From assembly GCA_027622375.1 (NCBI GenBank), contig JAQCAB010000003.1, positions 89,139 to 153,138 on the forward strand: DNA of 64,000 nt, given 5' to 3'. How positions within the stretch are numbered: position 1 is the stretch's first letter; every line of letters starts with the position of its first letter. The notes under the pieces were generated by a model. The model was not told the DNA's origin. It saw nothing but the letters and a program-made list of their open reading frames with translations, and did no database searches. The translations under genes and the position numbers were made by a program. Below, piece after piece: positions 19,375 to 28,154 of the stretch. Source of the DNA: Bacteroidota bacterium. Its GTDB lineage: Bacteria; Bacteroidota; Ignavibacteria; UBA10030; UBA8401.

Positions 19375-20400
19375 TTATGCAAGCTGTTTTAACATTCTGA
19401 TATCATTTTCGTACAACATTCTGATATCATCAATTCCCATTCTTAAAATTGTAATTCTTTCAATCCCCATTCCAAATGCAAAACCATTCCATTCATTTTT
19501 ATTCAATCCAACATTTTTATAAACATTTGGATGTATCATTCCTGCACCTAAAATTTCGAGCCAACCTGATTGTTTACAAATTCTGCATCCTTTCGATTTA
19601 CATAAAAAACAACTTATATCCATTTCGAGAGAAGGTTCTGTAAATGGAAAATAACTTGGCCTAATTTTAAATTTTATTGAATTGCCATAAAACTGTTTTG
19701 CAAAATTTATAAGAGTCCCTTTTAAATCTGCCATTGAGACTTTTTTATCAATGTATACTCCATCAACCTGATGAAATAAACAATAACTTCTTGCGCTAAT
19801 TGCTTCATTTCGGAAAACTCTGCCAGGCATAATAATTCTAATCGGAGGTTTTCCAGTTTCCATTGCACGAATTTGTACCGAAGTAGTATGCGTACGCAAT
19901 AAAATATTTTGATTTATAAAAAAAGTATCTTGCAAATCTCTTGCTGGATGATCTGGTGGAAAATTTAATGCAGAAAAATTATGAAAGTCATCTTCAATTT
20001 CTGGGCCATACTCTGAACTGAATCCCATCCTATTAAAAATATTTTTAATTTCCATCATAGTTTGAGTAATTGGATGTAAACTTCCCTTTGACGAAATTCT
20101 CCCCGGTAATGAATAGTCAAATAATTTTTCTTCTTGTTTAGAAGAATCATTTAATTCAAGAAGTTTAGAATCAAATTGTGAAGTGACTTCGGTTTTGAGT
20201 TCATTCAAAAACTTGCCAGCTAATTTTTTATCATTAACTGACAAAATTTTTAATTTTTCAAAAAGTAATGCAATCTCACCTTTGCGTGATAAATATTTAT
20301 TTTTAAAAAAATCAATTTTTTCTGAAGTAATGTTTTGCAAATCAGTAATTGCACTACTTCTTGTCTTTTCAATCTCAATTTGTAAAGATTGTAAAGACAT
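19375..20400 (-). CDS. pheS: Phenylalanine--tRNA ligase alpha subunit
   Basis: A 341-residue catalytic subunit. An N-terminal coiled coil is followed by class II motifs: GRVFRNEAISARSYCLFHQVDG (motif 2 region) and GFAFGMGIERI (motif 3). Cysteines in SCFLCKSKGCRICKQSG probably bind zinc, as in many Bacteroidota PheS. The end DIRMLYENDIRMLKQL is the conserved PheS C-terminus. It precedes pheT in the thrS translation operon. Confidence 0.97.
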   Translation of the reverse strand: MSLQSLQIEIEKTRSSAITDLQNITSEKIDFFKNKYLSRKGEIALLFEKLKILSVNDKKLAGKFLNELKTEVTSQFDSKLLELNDSSKQEEKLFDYSLPGRISSKGSLHPITQTMMEIKNIFNRMGFSSEYGPEIEDDFHNFSALNFPPDHPARDLQDTFFINQNILLRTHTTSVQIRAMETGKPPIRIIMPGRVFRNEAISARSYCLFHQVDGVYIDKKVSMADLKGTLINFAKQFYGNSIKFKIRPSYFPFTEPSLEMDISCFLCKSKGCRICKQSGWLEILGAGMIHPNVYKNVGLNKNEWNGFAFGMGIERITILRMGIDDIRMLYENDIRMLKQLA

Positions 20401-20457
20401 ATTAATCCTTTAAAAATAAATAACTAAGCGCTACCACATGAGTAGTGTCAGTCATAT

Positions 20458-20802
20458 TTATTTTACAAAATCGAGTATTGCGTTAAATGCTTCTGGTTGC
20501 TCTGCGGCTAATTGTGCAAGTACTTTACGATTTATAATTACACCTTTTTTCTTGAGTGCATTTATAAATTCAGAATATGTCATTCCCTTTTCACGAACAG
20601 CAGCATTAATTCGTGTAATCCAAAGTTGACGGAATTCTGATTTTTTTGCTTTTCTATCTCGATAAGCATATTGCATTGCTTTATCGACGTGATGTTTAGC
20701 AATAGTGTGTACTTTGCTTCTGGCTCCCCAATAACCTTTCGCAGCTTTTAAAACTTTTTTGCGACGGCGATGGGAGGCAACCTTATTTTGTGATCTTGGC
20801 AT
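20458..20802 (-). CDS. rplT: 50S ribosomal protein L20
   Basis: A 114-residue, strongly basic protein that binds 23S rRNA early in large-subunit assembly. It opens with [25 protein letters not shown], which in L20 is a long basic helix, and contains [12 protein letters not shown]. In several bacteria L20 represses its own operon by binding leader RNA. The 44-bp gap to rpmI shows no clear L20 target. Confidence 0.98.
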   Translation of the reverse strand: MPRSQNKVASHRRRKKVLKAAKGYWGARSKVHTIAKHHVDKAMQYAYRDRKAKKSEFRQLWITRINAAVREKGMTYSEFINALKKKGVIINRKVLAQLAAEQPEAFNAILDFVK

Positions 20803-20846
20803 AGTTGCTCTTTATATTTTAGTGATTAGTTTAGTTAATTATTTTT

Positions 20847-21035
20847 TTATAACATTTCTCGAATTCGTTTTTCATGTGCAGGAGCTAAAATTCCTGGTTT
20901 ACGCAAACGACGTTTTCTTTTCGAACTTTTACTTGTTAAAATGTGGCGGCGATTCATTTTACGTCGTTTAACTTTTCTTGTTGCTGTTAACGAAAATCTT
21001 TTTCTCGCGCCTCTATTTGTTTTTAATTTTGGCAT
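20847..21035 (-). CDS. rpmI: 50S ribosomal protein L35
   Basis: A 62-residue basic protein with the L35 signature [24 protein letters not shown]. It is slightly shorter than the usual 64-66 residues. It lies between infC (22-bp gap) and rplT in the standard order of this operon. Confidence 0.97.
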   Translation of the reverse strand: MPKLKTNRGARKRFSLTATRKVKRRKMNRRHILTSKSSKRKRRLRKPGILAPAHEKRIREML

Positions 21036-21057
21036 TATTGTACCTTTGTTTTTTCTA

Positions 21058-21594
21058 TTATAACTTTATTATTTTTTTAATTGATTTATCTTGTGTTAAA
21101 ACTGCAATCAATGCTTTTCCTTCTAATTTTACCTCTTGATCAATTTTTGAAACTTCGGATAATCTTTCAATAAATCTTTGCATAATTTCTTCACCTGGTG
21201 CTTTGTAAGCAATTTGCCTTCCTCTAAATATTACTGCAACTTTTACTTTATGACCATCCTCAATAAATTGTTCGGCATGTTTAGCCTTAAAATTAAAATC
21301 ATGTACATCTGTGTTTGGATGTAATCTGATTTCTTTTATAGAAATAATTTGTTGATTCTTTTTTTGAAGTTTTTCTTTTTTCTGCAATTCATATTTAAAT
21401 TTTCCTAAATCCATTATTTTACAAACTGGAGGTTTTGCAGTTGGCGAAACTTCTATCAAATCTAATCCTCTTTGCCTAGCCATATATGTTGCTTCTCTTG
21501 GAGAAAGTATTCCAAGTTGCGAACCAAATTCGTCAATAACTCGAACTTGCAGTGATTTTATTTCTTCGTTGCAGCGTACTTTTAATCCTTTAAT
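21058..21594 (-). CDS. infC: Translation initiation factor IF-3 (ATT start codon)
   Basis: IF-3 binds the 30S subunit, prevents premature 50S joining and proofreads the initiation codon. The first in-frame ATG (21483) would remove the conserved N-terminal domain, since [21 protein letters not shown] and LGILSPREA are encoded upstream of it. I place the start at ATT (21594-21592), preceded by AAAGGG with a 7-base spacing and lying 12 bases after the thrS stop, which gives 178 residues. Non-canonical AUU initiation is the known basis of infC self-control, because IF-3 rejects such starts. Confidence 0.95.
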   Translation of the reverse strand: MKGLKVRCNEEIKSLQVRVIDEFGSQLGILSPREATYMARQRGLDLIEVSPTAKPPVCKIMDLGKFKYELQKKEKLQKKNQQIISIKEIRLHPNTDVHDFNFKAKHAEQFIEDGHKVKVAVIFRGRQIAYKAPGEEIMQRFIERLSEVSKIDQEVKLEGKALIAVLTQDKSIKKIIKL

Positions 21595-21606
21595 ATTTTT
21601 ACCCTT

Positions 21607-23532
21607 TCAATTTATGATTGATATTTCTTGATTTATTTTTTTTACGAAATCTTCAATTTTAAAAATTCCCAAATCACCATCTTTATGTTTACGAACAGAA
21701 ACAGTTTTTGATGAACTTTCTTTTTCGCCAACAACTAACATGTATGGTATTTTTTTATTTTCAGCTTCTCTAATTTTATATCCAATTTTTTCGTTTCGTG
21801 AATCTAATTCAACCCTAAAACCTAATTGGGTTAATTTTTGTTCTATTTCAGTTCCGTAATTTACGAATAGATCTGAGATTGGAAAAACAATTATTTGCAC
21901 AGGTGCAATCCAAAGTGGAAAATCGCCGGCAAAATGTTCAATCAATAATCCTACAAATCTTTCCATCGATCCAAATGGAGCTCTATGAATTATAACTGGT
22001 CTCTTTTTTAAACCATCTGTTGAAGTATAATCTAATTTAAACCTTTCAGGCATTACATAATCTACTTGAACTGTTCCCAATTGCCAAGTTCTTCCGATTG
22101 CATCTTTTACCATAAAATCAATTTTTGGACCATAAAAAGAAGCATCACCAATTCCAATAAAATAATTTAGATTCATTTCCTTTGCAACTTCCAAAATTTC
22201 TTTTTGCGCTCTTTCCCAATATTCAGTCTCACCACCATATTTTTCAGAATTATCATCTCTAAAAGATAATCGAGTTTGAACTTCCATTCCAAAAGTAGAA
22301 AAAACAAGTTGAGTTAATTCAACTGTGTTTTTAATTTCTTGTTTCAATTGTTCGTGAGTGCAATAAATATGAGCATCATCTTGAGTAAAAGATCTTACAC
22401 GGATTAAACCATTTAATTCTCCAGATTGCTCGTATCTGTAAACTGTTCCAAATTCTGCTAATCGTAACGGAAGATCACGATACGATCTTGGTTTAGTCAT
22501 ATAAATTTGATGATGATGTGGACAATTCATCGGCTTCAACATAAACTCTTCACCATTTTCAAAATGAATTGGTGGAAATTGTGAATCTTTATAATATGGA
22601 TAATGACCTGAAGTTTTAAATAATTCTATGTTCGCGATGTGTGGAGTTACAACACTCAAGTAGCCACGTTTTTTTTGTTCACGCCGCATAAATTTTTCTA
22701 ACTCTTCACGGATGATAGTTCCTTTTGGTAACCAAAGTGGCAAACCTGCACCAATATTTGGTGTAATTGTAAATAATTCTAATTCAACTCCAAGTTTGCG
22801 ATGATCTCTCCTTTTTGCTTCTTCAAGTTGAAATAAATAATCATCAAGTTCTTTTTTTGTTGGGAAGGTGATGCCGTAAATTCGTTGCATCATTTTATTT
22901 TTTTCATTCCCACGCCAATATGCTCCAGCAATACTTAAAAGTTTTACAAATTTTATTTTTCCTGATGATGGGATATGTGGACCAAAACATAAATCTGTAA
23001 AATCACCTTGCTGATACATTGTAATTGGTTTGCCAATTAATCCATCAAGTAGTTCAAGTTTGTAGGGATCTTTTTTTGAAGTAAAATATTTTTTTGCTTC
23101 ATCCCAAGTTACTTCACTTCTAATAAATTCAACATCACGTTTAGAAAGTTCCAGCATTAAATTTTCAATTTTTTGAAGATCCTCTAAAGTGAGTTGGTAA
23201 TTTGGAATATCAATATCATAATAAAATCCATTTTCAATAGCAGGACCGATTCCAAACTTTGTATTTGGAAATAATTTTTCAATTGCTTCAGCCATTAAAT
23301 GTGCGCTACTATGCCAATAAGTTGATTTGCCTTCAAGAGAATCCCAAGTGTTAATTTTTATTTCAGAATTATCTTTTATCTCTCTTGAAAGATCCCAAAT
23401 TGATCCATTTACAGAAATGGAAAGCGCAGCTTTAGATAACGAGGAACCAATATCTGCAGCAATTTTAGCACCATTTACTGAAGAAGTATATTTTTTTTTA
23501 CTTCCATCCGGTAATTTAATTTCAATATTCAT
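21607..23532 (-). CDS. thrS: Threonine--tRNA ligase
   Basis: A 641-residue class II synthetase. Order: TGS domain (1-60), editing domain with HSSAHLMAEAI, catalytic core with the zinc-binding MNCPHHHQIY and RVRSFTQDDAHIYC, and an anticodon-binding C-terminal domain. It is first in the operon with infC and rpmI. A hairpin followed by a T-rich run ends directly at its ATG. No Shine-Dalgarno sequence is apparent. Confidence 0.98.
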   Translation of the reverse strand: MNIEIKLPDGSKKKYTSSVNGAKIAADIGSSLSKAALSISVNGSIWDLSREIKDNSEIKINTWDSLEGKSTYWHSSAHLMAEAIEKLFPNTKFGIGPAIENGFYYDIDIPNYQLTLEDLQKIENLMLELSKRDVEFIRSEVTWDEAKKYFTSKKDPYKLELLDGLIGKPITMYQQGDFTDLCFGPHIPSSGKIKFVKLLSIAGAYWRGNEKNKMMQRIYGITFPTKKELDDYLFQLEEAKRRDHRKLGVELELFTITPNIGAGLPLWLPKGTIIREELEKFMRREQKKRGYLSVVTPHIANIELFKTSGHYPYYKDSQFPPIHFENGEEFMLKPMNCPHHHQIYMTKPRSYRDLPLRLAEFGTVYRYEQSGELNGLIRVRSFTQDDAHIYCTHEQLKQEIKNTVELTQLVFSTFGMEVQTRLSFRDDNSEKYGGETEYWERAQKEILEVAKEMNLNYFIGIGDASFYGPKIDFMVKDAIGRTWQLGTVQVDYVMPERFKLDYTSTDGLKKRPVIIHRAPFGSMERFVGLLIEHFAGDFPLWIAPVQIIVFPISDLFVNYGTEIEQKLTQLGFRVELDSRNEKIGYKIREAENKKIPYMLVVGEKESSSKTVSVRKHKDGDLGIFKIEDFVKKINQEISIIN

Positions 23533-23541
23533 ATTAATAAA

Positions 23542-23567
23542 AAATCGGAATAGTTAAACTCCGATTT
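23542..23567 (-). terminator. Hairpin and T-run directly before thrS (terminator or attenuator)
   Basis: On the minus strand a perfect 8-bp stem AAATCGGA/TCCGATTT with a 10-base loop is followed by TTTATTAAT and then the thrS ATG. It has the form of an intrinsic terminator for the upstream peptidase-esterase pair. Because any thrS promoter must lie upstream of it (23568-23613), it could also attenuate thrS transcription or hide the start site. Confidence 0.6.
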
Positions 23568-23613
23568 CACAAAAATACAAAAAGTTATAAAGTTTTACAA
23601 TCTTTATACGCAC

Positions 23614-24399
23614 TTATTCTAAATTCTTTGAATGAAATTTTAAATGATCTTCAATATGCATGCCCCAATATTTCCAATTATGGTTTCCTTCAAACTCAAT
23701 ATATTCATGTGCAATTTTCAGTTCGTTTAATTTTTTTTGATAAACTCTATTTTCTTCCAGTAATCTATCTTCAGTTCCAATGTCAAATTTAATTTTCATT
23801 TTGTTTTTTAGATTTGGGGCTAATAACAATAAATCATTTTCTTCCCATTTTTTCTTATAAAATTTTATCGGACCAAAGGCTGAATCCATCCACCAATTAT
23901 TTGTTTTATGATTTAAAATATCCAAAACTCCGCTTAAACTTGAAACCGAAATAAATTTTTCAGGATATTTTGATGCAAATTTTAATGCACCATATCCTCC
24001 CATACTTAATCCACAAATTGCTTTTTTATTTTTATTATTGAAAAGTGAATCCACAAATGGAATTAATTCATTTATAAAATAACTTTCATATTGCCAGTCT
24101 TTTTTTACAGGACTATTATTATACCAAGAGAATTCTCCACCATCAGGCATTACAATTGTTAAATTAAATTGATCTGCAATAAATTCAATATCAGTTAAAT
24201 CGGTCCAGTTTTTATAATTGCCATAAGCGCCGTGTAATAAAAATAAAATTTTACTGCCAGTATTTTTTTCTGGAAAATAAATTATCAGCGATTGATCTTT
24301 ATTTAAAGATTTACTGAAATGTGTAAATTTTTTGAGATTAGATTCTTTAGAAAAAGAAAAACTAATTACAACTAAAAGCAGAAAGCAAATTTTTTTCAA
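23614..24399 (-). CDS. Secreted esterase, alpha/beta hydrolase (esterase D/S-formylglutathione hydrolase-like)
   Basis: A 261-residue exported hydrolase. The N-terminal signal peptide (KKICFLLLVVISFSFS) begins at a TTG codon placed directly after the TAA of the upstream peptidase gene (TAATTG), with no gap. The nucleophile elbow GLSMGGYGAL and oxyanion segment LLHGAYGNYKNWTD are clear, and the C-terminal GNHNWKYW supplies the likely catalytic His. The family includes feruloyl/acetyl esterases and trehalose/mycolyl esterases; the substrate is unknown. Confidence 0.85.
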   Translation of the reverse strand: MKKICFLLLVVISFSFSKESNLKKFTHFSKSLNKDQSLIIYFPEKNTGSKILFLLHGAYGNYKNWTDLTDIEFIADQFNLTIVMPDGGEFSWYNNSPVKKDWQYESYFINELIPFVDSLFNNKNKKAICGLSMGGYGALKFASKYPEKFISVSSLSGVLDILNHKTNNWWMDSAFGPIKFYKKKWEENDLLLLAPNLKNKMKIKFDIGTEDRLLEENRVYQKKLNELKIAHEYIEFEGNHNWKYWGMHIEDHLKFHSKNLE

Positions 24400-26577
24400 T
24401 TATAAATTTGTGAGAATAAAATTTGTCATCAAGGTGTAAAGTTGAAAAGAAGTGTTTCCGCCACCTATTCCATGATTCTTATTCGGATAATACATTGTGG
24501 AAAATTGTTTTGCTTCTTTTTGCAATGCATATACAAAATTTACTGAATTTTGAAAATGAACATTATCATCACCAGTACCATGAATTAATAAAAATTTACC
24601 TTTTAATTTTTTTGCGTGATTTACCGGTGCGGTATCATCATAATTTGCTGAGTTAAATTGTGGCAATCCCATATATCGTTCAGTATAAATTGAATCATAA
24701 AATCTCCAATTTGTAACGGGTGCAACTGCAATTGCCAATTTAAAATAATCAGCTCCTTCTAAAATTGTATAACTTGACATGTATCCGCCATAACTCCAGC
24801 CCCAAATTCCAATTCGGTCTTTATCCACAAAAGAAAGTGAAGATAAATACTTTGCACCTTCAATTTGATCCCGTACTTCTATTTTTCCAAGTTGACCATA
24901 AGTTATTTGTCTAAAATCCCGACCACGAGCACCAGTGCCACGATTATCAAGCATGAAAATTAAATATCCATTTTGGCAAAGATAACTATTCCATAACGCA
25001 CCACGAGCGCCGCCCCAATTATTTGTAACAACTTGAGAACCAGGACCTCCGTAAGTAAAAACTAAAACTGGATATTTTTTTGTTGAATCAAAATCTTCGG
25101 GCAACATTAAAGAAGCATTTAAATTAACACCATCGGTTGTAGTAAAATTAAAATATTTTGTTAATGCAAGCTGATATTCGTTGATTGGTAAATGCTCATT
25201 TGCTTCTAAAACTTCAACAAGTTTTCCATCATTTTTATTTAACGAAATTTTTGTTGGGGTTACATTATTTGAAAAATAATTTATGAAATAATCAAAACTT
25301 GGAGAAAAATTTGCTCTATTTGTTCCAGAAAGTTGAGTTAAAACTTTTTTATTATTTCCATTAATTTTGATTGAATAAATTTTTCTTTCAAGTGGAGTTT
25401 CTTCACTACTTGAAAAATAAATTATTTTTGAATCTTCATCAATTCCATAAAATTGATCGACATCAAACTGGCCTTTTGTAATTTGATGAATTAATTTTCC
25501 ATTGTTGCCATAATAATAAATGTGTCTGTATCCATCTCGTTCAGATGCCCATAAAAATGAACCATCCTTTAAAAATTTTAAGTCATCGTGGATATCTAAA
25601 TATTTATCTGCAACCTCTTCAAAAAGTTTTGATATTATTTTTGAATTTGTGTTGTAAACTAAAAATTCTAATTTATTTTGTAAACGATTCATTTTTTCTA
25701 CAACAAGTTCATTTGAGTTTTTCCACAAAATTCTTGGAATGTAAATATCTTTTTCAATTCCTAAATCGACCCAATTAGTTTGCCCAGTTGAAGCATTAAT
25801 TACACCAATTTTCACAATTGCATTCGGGTCACCTGCTTTTGGATACTTCATTGTTTTTAAAGTTAAATGAAGTGAGTCCCATTCTGTTAAAGTGTAATCG
25901 GGCTCTCCACTTTGATCAAGTTGCCAAAAAGCAATTTGTTTTGAATCTGGTGACCAACGCGATCCATCTGCAATTCCAAACTCTTCTTCATAAACCCAGT
26001 CAAATTTTCCATTAATTATATTTTCAGTTCCATCAAAAGTTAGTTGAGTTATATTTGAATTTGACAAATCAATTGAATAAATATTATGCTTAAAAACATA
26101 TCCCACAAACTTTCCGTCAAATGAAAATTTGGGGTGATAAATTTCTTCGGAATAATTTGTTAGTTGCTGAAATGAATTATTTTTAATAGAGTATAAAAAT
26201 AAATTTCCAGCAGGAGTTAATCGCGAAAGATATTGTCTTTCTGGTGGAAGAGCTATAAATATTGCTGACTCTTGATTCTCAGAAATTTGATAGCTCGAAA
26301 ATTTCATTGGCTGAGTTGCATCATCTAATTTTAAATTTTTGCCTTCAACAAAAATTGATCTCTTTTTAGTTTCACAATCATACTTCATAATATTCATAAC
26401 TTTCAACAAAGTATCTTGTTGGAGATATGTAAAAGTATTTTCTTTTTTTTGCCATTGCATACCTGAAATTGACTTACCCATAAATTTTGTAGAAAGAAAT
26501 ATATCTTCCAGAGTAAGTTTTTTATTTTGCGAAAAAGTAATTGTGAAAATAAAACAGAGTATTAAAAGTTTTTTCAT
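24400..26577 (-). CDS. Secreted dipeptidyl peptidase IV-type prolyl peptidase (S9)
   Basis: A 725-residue protein with a signal peptide (KKLLILCFIFTITFS). The N-terminal DPP-IV beta-propeller includes FDWVYEEEFG, whose Glu-Glu pair binds the substrate N-terminus. The C-terminal alpha/beta hydrolase has GWSYGGYMS (nucleophile Ser), GTGDDNVHF (Asp) and PNKNHGI (His). It is expected to release Xaa-Pro dipeptides in the periplasm, supporting peptide use. It is translationally adjacent to the esterase. Confidence 0.94.
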   Translation of the reverse strand: MKKLLILCFIFTITFSQNKKLTLEDIFLSTKFMGKSISGMQWQKKENTFTYLQQDTLLKVMNIMKYDCETKKRSIFVEGKNLKLDDATQPMKFSSYQISENQESAIFIALPPERQYLSRLTPAGNLFLYSIKNNSFQQLTNYSEEIYHPKFSFDGKFVGYVFKHNIYSIDLSNSNITQLTFDGTENIINGKFDWVYEEEFGIADGSRWSPDSKQIAFWQLDQSGEPDYTLTEWDSLHLTLKTMKYPKAGDPNAIVKIGVINASTGQTNWVDLGIEKDIYIPRILWKNSNELVVEKMNRLQNKLEFLVYNTNSKIISKLFEEVADKYLDIHDDLKFLKDGSFLWASERDGYRHIYYYGNNGKLIHQITKGQFDVDQFYGIDEDSKIIYFSSSEETPLERKIYSIKINGNNKKVLTQLSGTNRANFSPSFDYFINYFSNNVTPTKISLNKNDGKLVEVLEANEHLPINEYQLALTKYFNFTTTDGVNLNASLMLPEDFDSTKKYPVLVFTYGGPGSQVVTNNWGGARGALWNSYLCQNGYLIFMLDNRGTGARGRDFRQITYGQLGKIEVRDQIEGAKYLSSLSFVDKDRIGIWGWSYGGYMSSYTILEGADYFKLAIAVAPVTNWRFYDSIYTERYMGLPQFNSANYDDTAPVNHAKKLKGKFLLIHGTGDDNVHFQNSVNFVYALQKEAKQFSTMYYPNKNHGIGGGNTSFQLYTLMTNFILTNL

Positions 26578-26635
26578 TTTTATTTAATTGTTTAAGGTGG
26601 TATTTATGAAGTTTAATTTATCCTTTTAATTTTTG

Positions 26636-26710
26636 TGGACTCTAGTGGGGTCGAACCACTGACCTCTACCGTGTCAGGGTAGCGCTCTGAACCAACTGAG
26701 CTAAGAGTCC
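26636..26710 (-). tRNA. tRNA-Val (GAC)
   Basis: A 75-base cloverleaf: acceptor GGACTCT/AGAGTCC, discriminator A, D-loop AGCTCAGTTGGT, anticodon loop CTGACAC (GAC) in stem CTACC/GGTAG, T-arm GTGGTTCGACCCCAC. No encoded CCA. It is the last of the four-tRNA group and is separated from tRNA-Leu by a strong hairpin. Confidence 0.97.
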
Positions 26711-26743
26711 TATAATTTTTTAAAATACAATAATGTAATTCTT

Positions 26744-26783
26744 AATAAAATAAAGGAGAAAATTAATTCTCCTTTATTTTATT
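26744..26783 (-). terminator. 17-bp perfect inverted repeat between tRNA-Leu and tRNA-Val
   Basis: The arms 26744-26760 and 26767-26783 are perfectly complementary over 17 bp around a 6-base loop, with GGAGAA/TTCTCC at the loop end and AT-rich bases. It starts two bases after the tRNA-Leu 3' end, so it is probably a terminator or 3'-processing stem for the Gly-Cys-Leu transcript. Symmetry would let it act in both directions. Confidence 0.75.
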
Positions 26784-26785
26784 TG

Positions 26786-26871
26786 TACCGAGAGCCGGAC
26801 TTGAACCGGCACGGAGCTTGCGCCCCACAGGATTTTAAGTCCTGTGCGTCTACCAATTTCGCCATCCCGGC
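26786..26871 (-). tRNA. tRNA-Leu (UAA)
   Basis: An 86-base class II tRNA with a long variable arm. Anticodon loop ACTTAAAATCC presents TAA in stem CAGGA/TCCTG; T-arm GCCGGTTCAAGTCCGGC; acceptor GCCGGGA with TCTCGGT (two G-U pairs); discriminator A. No encoded CCA. Confidence 0.97.
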
Positions 26872-26904
26872 AACCACAAAAAATATAAAATTATATTTTT
26901 ATTG

Positions 26905-26976
26905 AGGCGCCGATCAGATTCGAACTGATGCATAAAGGTTTTGCAGACCTCTCCCTTACCACTTGGGTACGGCGCC
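26905..26976 (-). tRNA. tRNA-Cys (GCA)
   Basis: A 72-base tRNA: acceptor GGCGCCG/CGGCGCC, anticodon loop CTGCAAA (GCA), T-arm with GTTCGAATC, discriminator U as required by CysRS. No encoded CCA. Confidence 0.97.
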
Positions 26977-27012
26977 ACTAAAAATAATCTATTGAAATTA
27001 TTTATACCTTCG

Positions 27013-27085
<73 letters not shown>

Positions 27086-27126
27086 AAAATTTATTTAATG
27101 CAAATTTATGAAATCTTTTAAGGATT

Positions 27127-27612
27127 TCATCGCGATATTTCTAAAATTTCGTATCTCAAATTTCCTGCCGGCACTTTTACGTCAACTATATCTTTTACTT
27201 TTTTACCCAACAAACTTTTTCCAATTGGCGATGTTAACGAAATTTTATTTTGATCAAAATCTGCTTCTTCTTGCGCAACAATTTTGAACTCAATAATTTT
27301 ATTTTTGATTAAATCTTTTAATTTCACTTTTGCTAAAATATAAACTTTGTCAATCGGCAAATCTTTTCCATTAATTATTCTTGCACGTGAGAATACATCT
27401 TCAAGTTTTGCAATTTTATATTCAAGATGTTGTTGAGCTTCTTTTGCAGCATCATATTCAGCATTTTCGCTCAAATCTCCATGACCTCTGGCTTCAGCGA
27501 TTTTAAAAGCAATTTCCCTTCTCCCTTTGCCTTTAAGTTCGCGTAATTCTTTTTCTAATTCGGCAAAGCGTTCTTTGCTTAAATATGTTATTGCAGATTT
27601 TTGTTCTTGCAC
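27127..27612 (-). CDS. greA: Transcription elongation factor GreA
   Basis: A 161-residue factor that rescues backtracked RNA polymerase by stimulating transcript cleavage. The N-terminal coiled coil carries the acidic tip (ARGHGDLSENAEYDAAKEAQ), which enters the secondary channel, and the C-terminal FKBP-like domain has LTSPIGKSLLGKKVKDIV. It is followed by the tRNA group on the same strand. Confidence 0.96.
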   Translation of the reverse strand: MQEQKSAITYLSKERFAELEKELRELKGKGRREIAFKIAEARGHGDLSENAEYDAAKEAQQHLEYKIAKLEDVFSRARIINGKDLPIDKVYILAKVKLKDLIKNKIIEFKIVAQEEADFDQNKISLTSPIGKSLLGKKVKDIVDVKVPAGNLRYEILEISR

Positions 27613-27630
27613 TTTATTTGTTTAGTTATG

Positions 27631-27667
27631 AAAAAAATAAGCCATCAACTGTTTAAGTTTATGGCTT
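27631..27667 (-). terminator. Rho-independent terminator after yajC
   Basis: On the minus strand AAGCCAT (27667-27661) and ATGGCTT (27645-27639) form a 7-bp stem around a 15-base loop, followed by ATTTTTTT. It lies between yajC and greA and would end the tgt-yajC transcript. Confidence 0.65.
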
Positions 27668-27708
27668 TTATTTTAAAAATTATTTTAATTTATCTATAAA
27701 TGCAAGTA

Positions 27709-28035
27709 TTATGCTTTATCTATCTGGCCAGCTTTATTTACAATAGCGATTGAAGATTTTTCAAAAGTAACTTTTACTTTATCGGCAATTTCAACCAAAA
27801 CTGTTTTTTCATCCGTACCAGCAACTATTCCATGCAAGCCACCCGATGTAACAACTTTATCACCTTTTTTAATTGATTCGATTAATTTTTGTTTTTCTTT
27901 TTGACGTTTCGATTGTGGTCGCAAAATCATAAAATAAAAAATTAGAATAATCATTCCGAACATCAAAAGTGTACTCCAAATTTCACCACCACCTTGGCCT
28001 TGTTGCGGTGGTGCCATTAATAATATTTGACTCAT
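27709..28035 (-). CDS. yajC: Preprotein translocase subunit YajC
   Basis: A 108-residue single-pass membrane protein associated with SecDF. The helix STLLMFGMIILIFYFMILRPQSKRQKE and the following GDKVVTSGGLHGIVAGTDEKTVLVEI are family signatures. A Gln/Gly-rich segment (PPQQGQGGGE) precedes the helix. It lies 119 bp downstream of tgt, a common tgt-yajC order. Confidence 0.95.
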   Translation of the reverse strand: MSQILLMAPPQQGQGGGEIWSTLLMFGMIILIFYFMILRPQSKRQKEKQKLIESIKKGDKVVTSGGLHGIVAGTDEKTVLVEIADKVKVTFEKSSIAIVNKAGQIDKA

Positions 28036-28154
28036 TTAAATTTCTCCGTTTTTTTTCTGTTAATAATTTCCTAAATATAATACATTTTTAATTGGATATT
28101 ATCTTTATTTAGAAAAAATTTTCTTCTTTATAATCTTTAACTGTTCGGGCAGTT

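Noticed and set aside
19391-19430. 16-bp direct repeat with a 24-bp period at the end of pheS
   Set aside because: It encodes DIRMLYENDIRML, the conserved repeat-like C-terminus of PheS, so it is ordinary protein sequence rather than a mobile or regulatory repeat.
20401-20457. Possible L20 leader structure between rplT and pheS
   Set aside because: Only a 4-bp stem (CTAC/GTAG) with weak outer pairing is present, and it lies after rplT rather than before rpmI, where L20 control is known.
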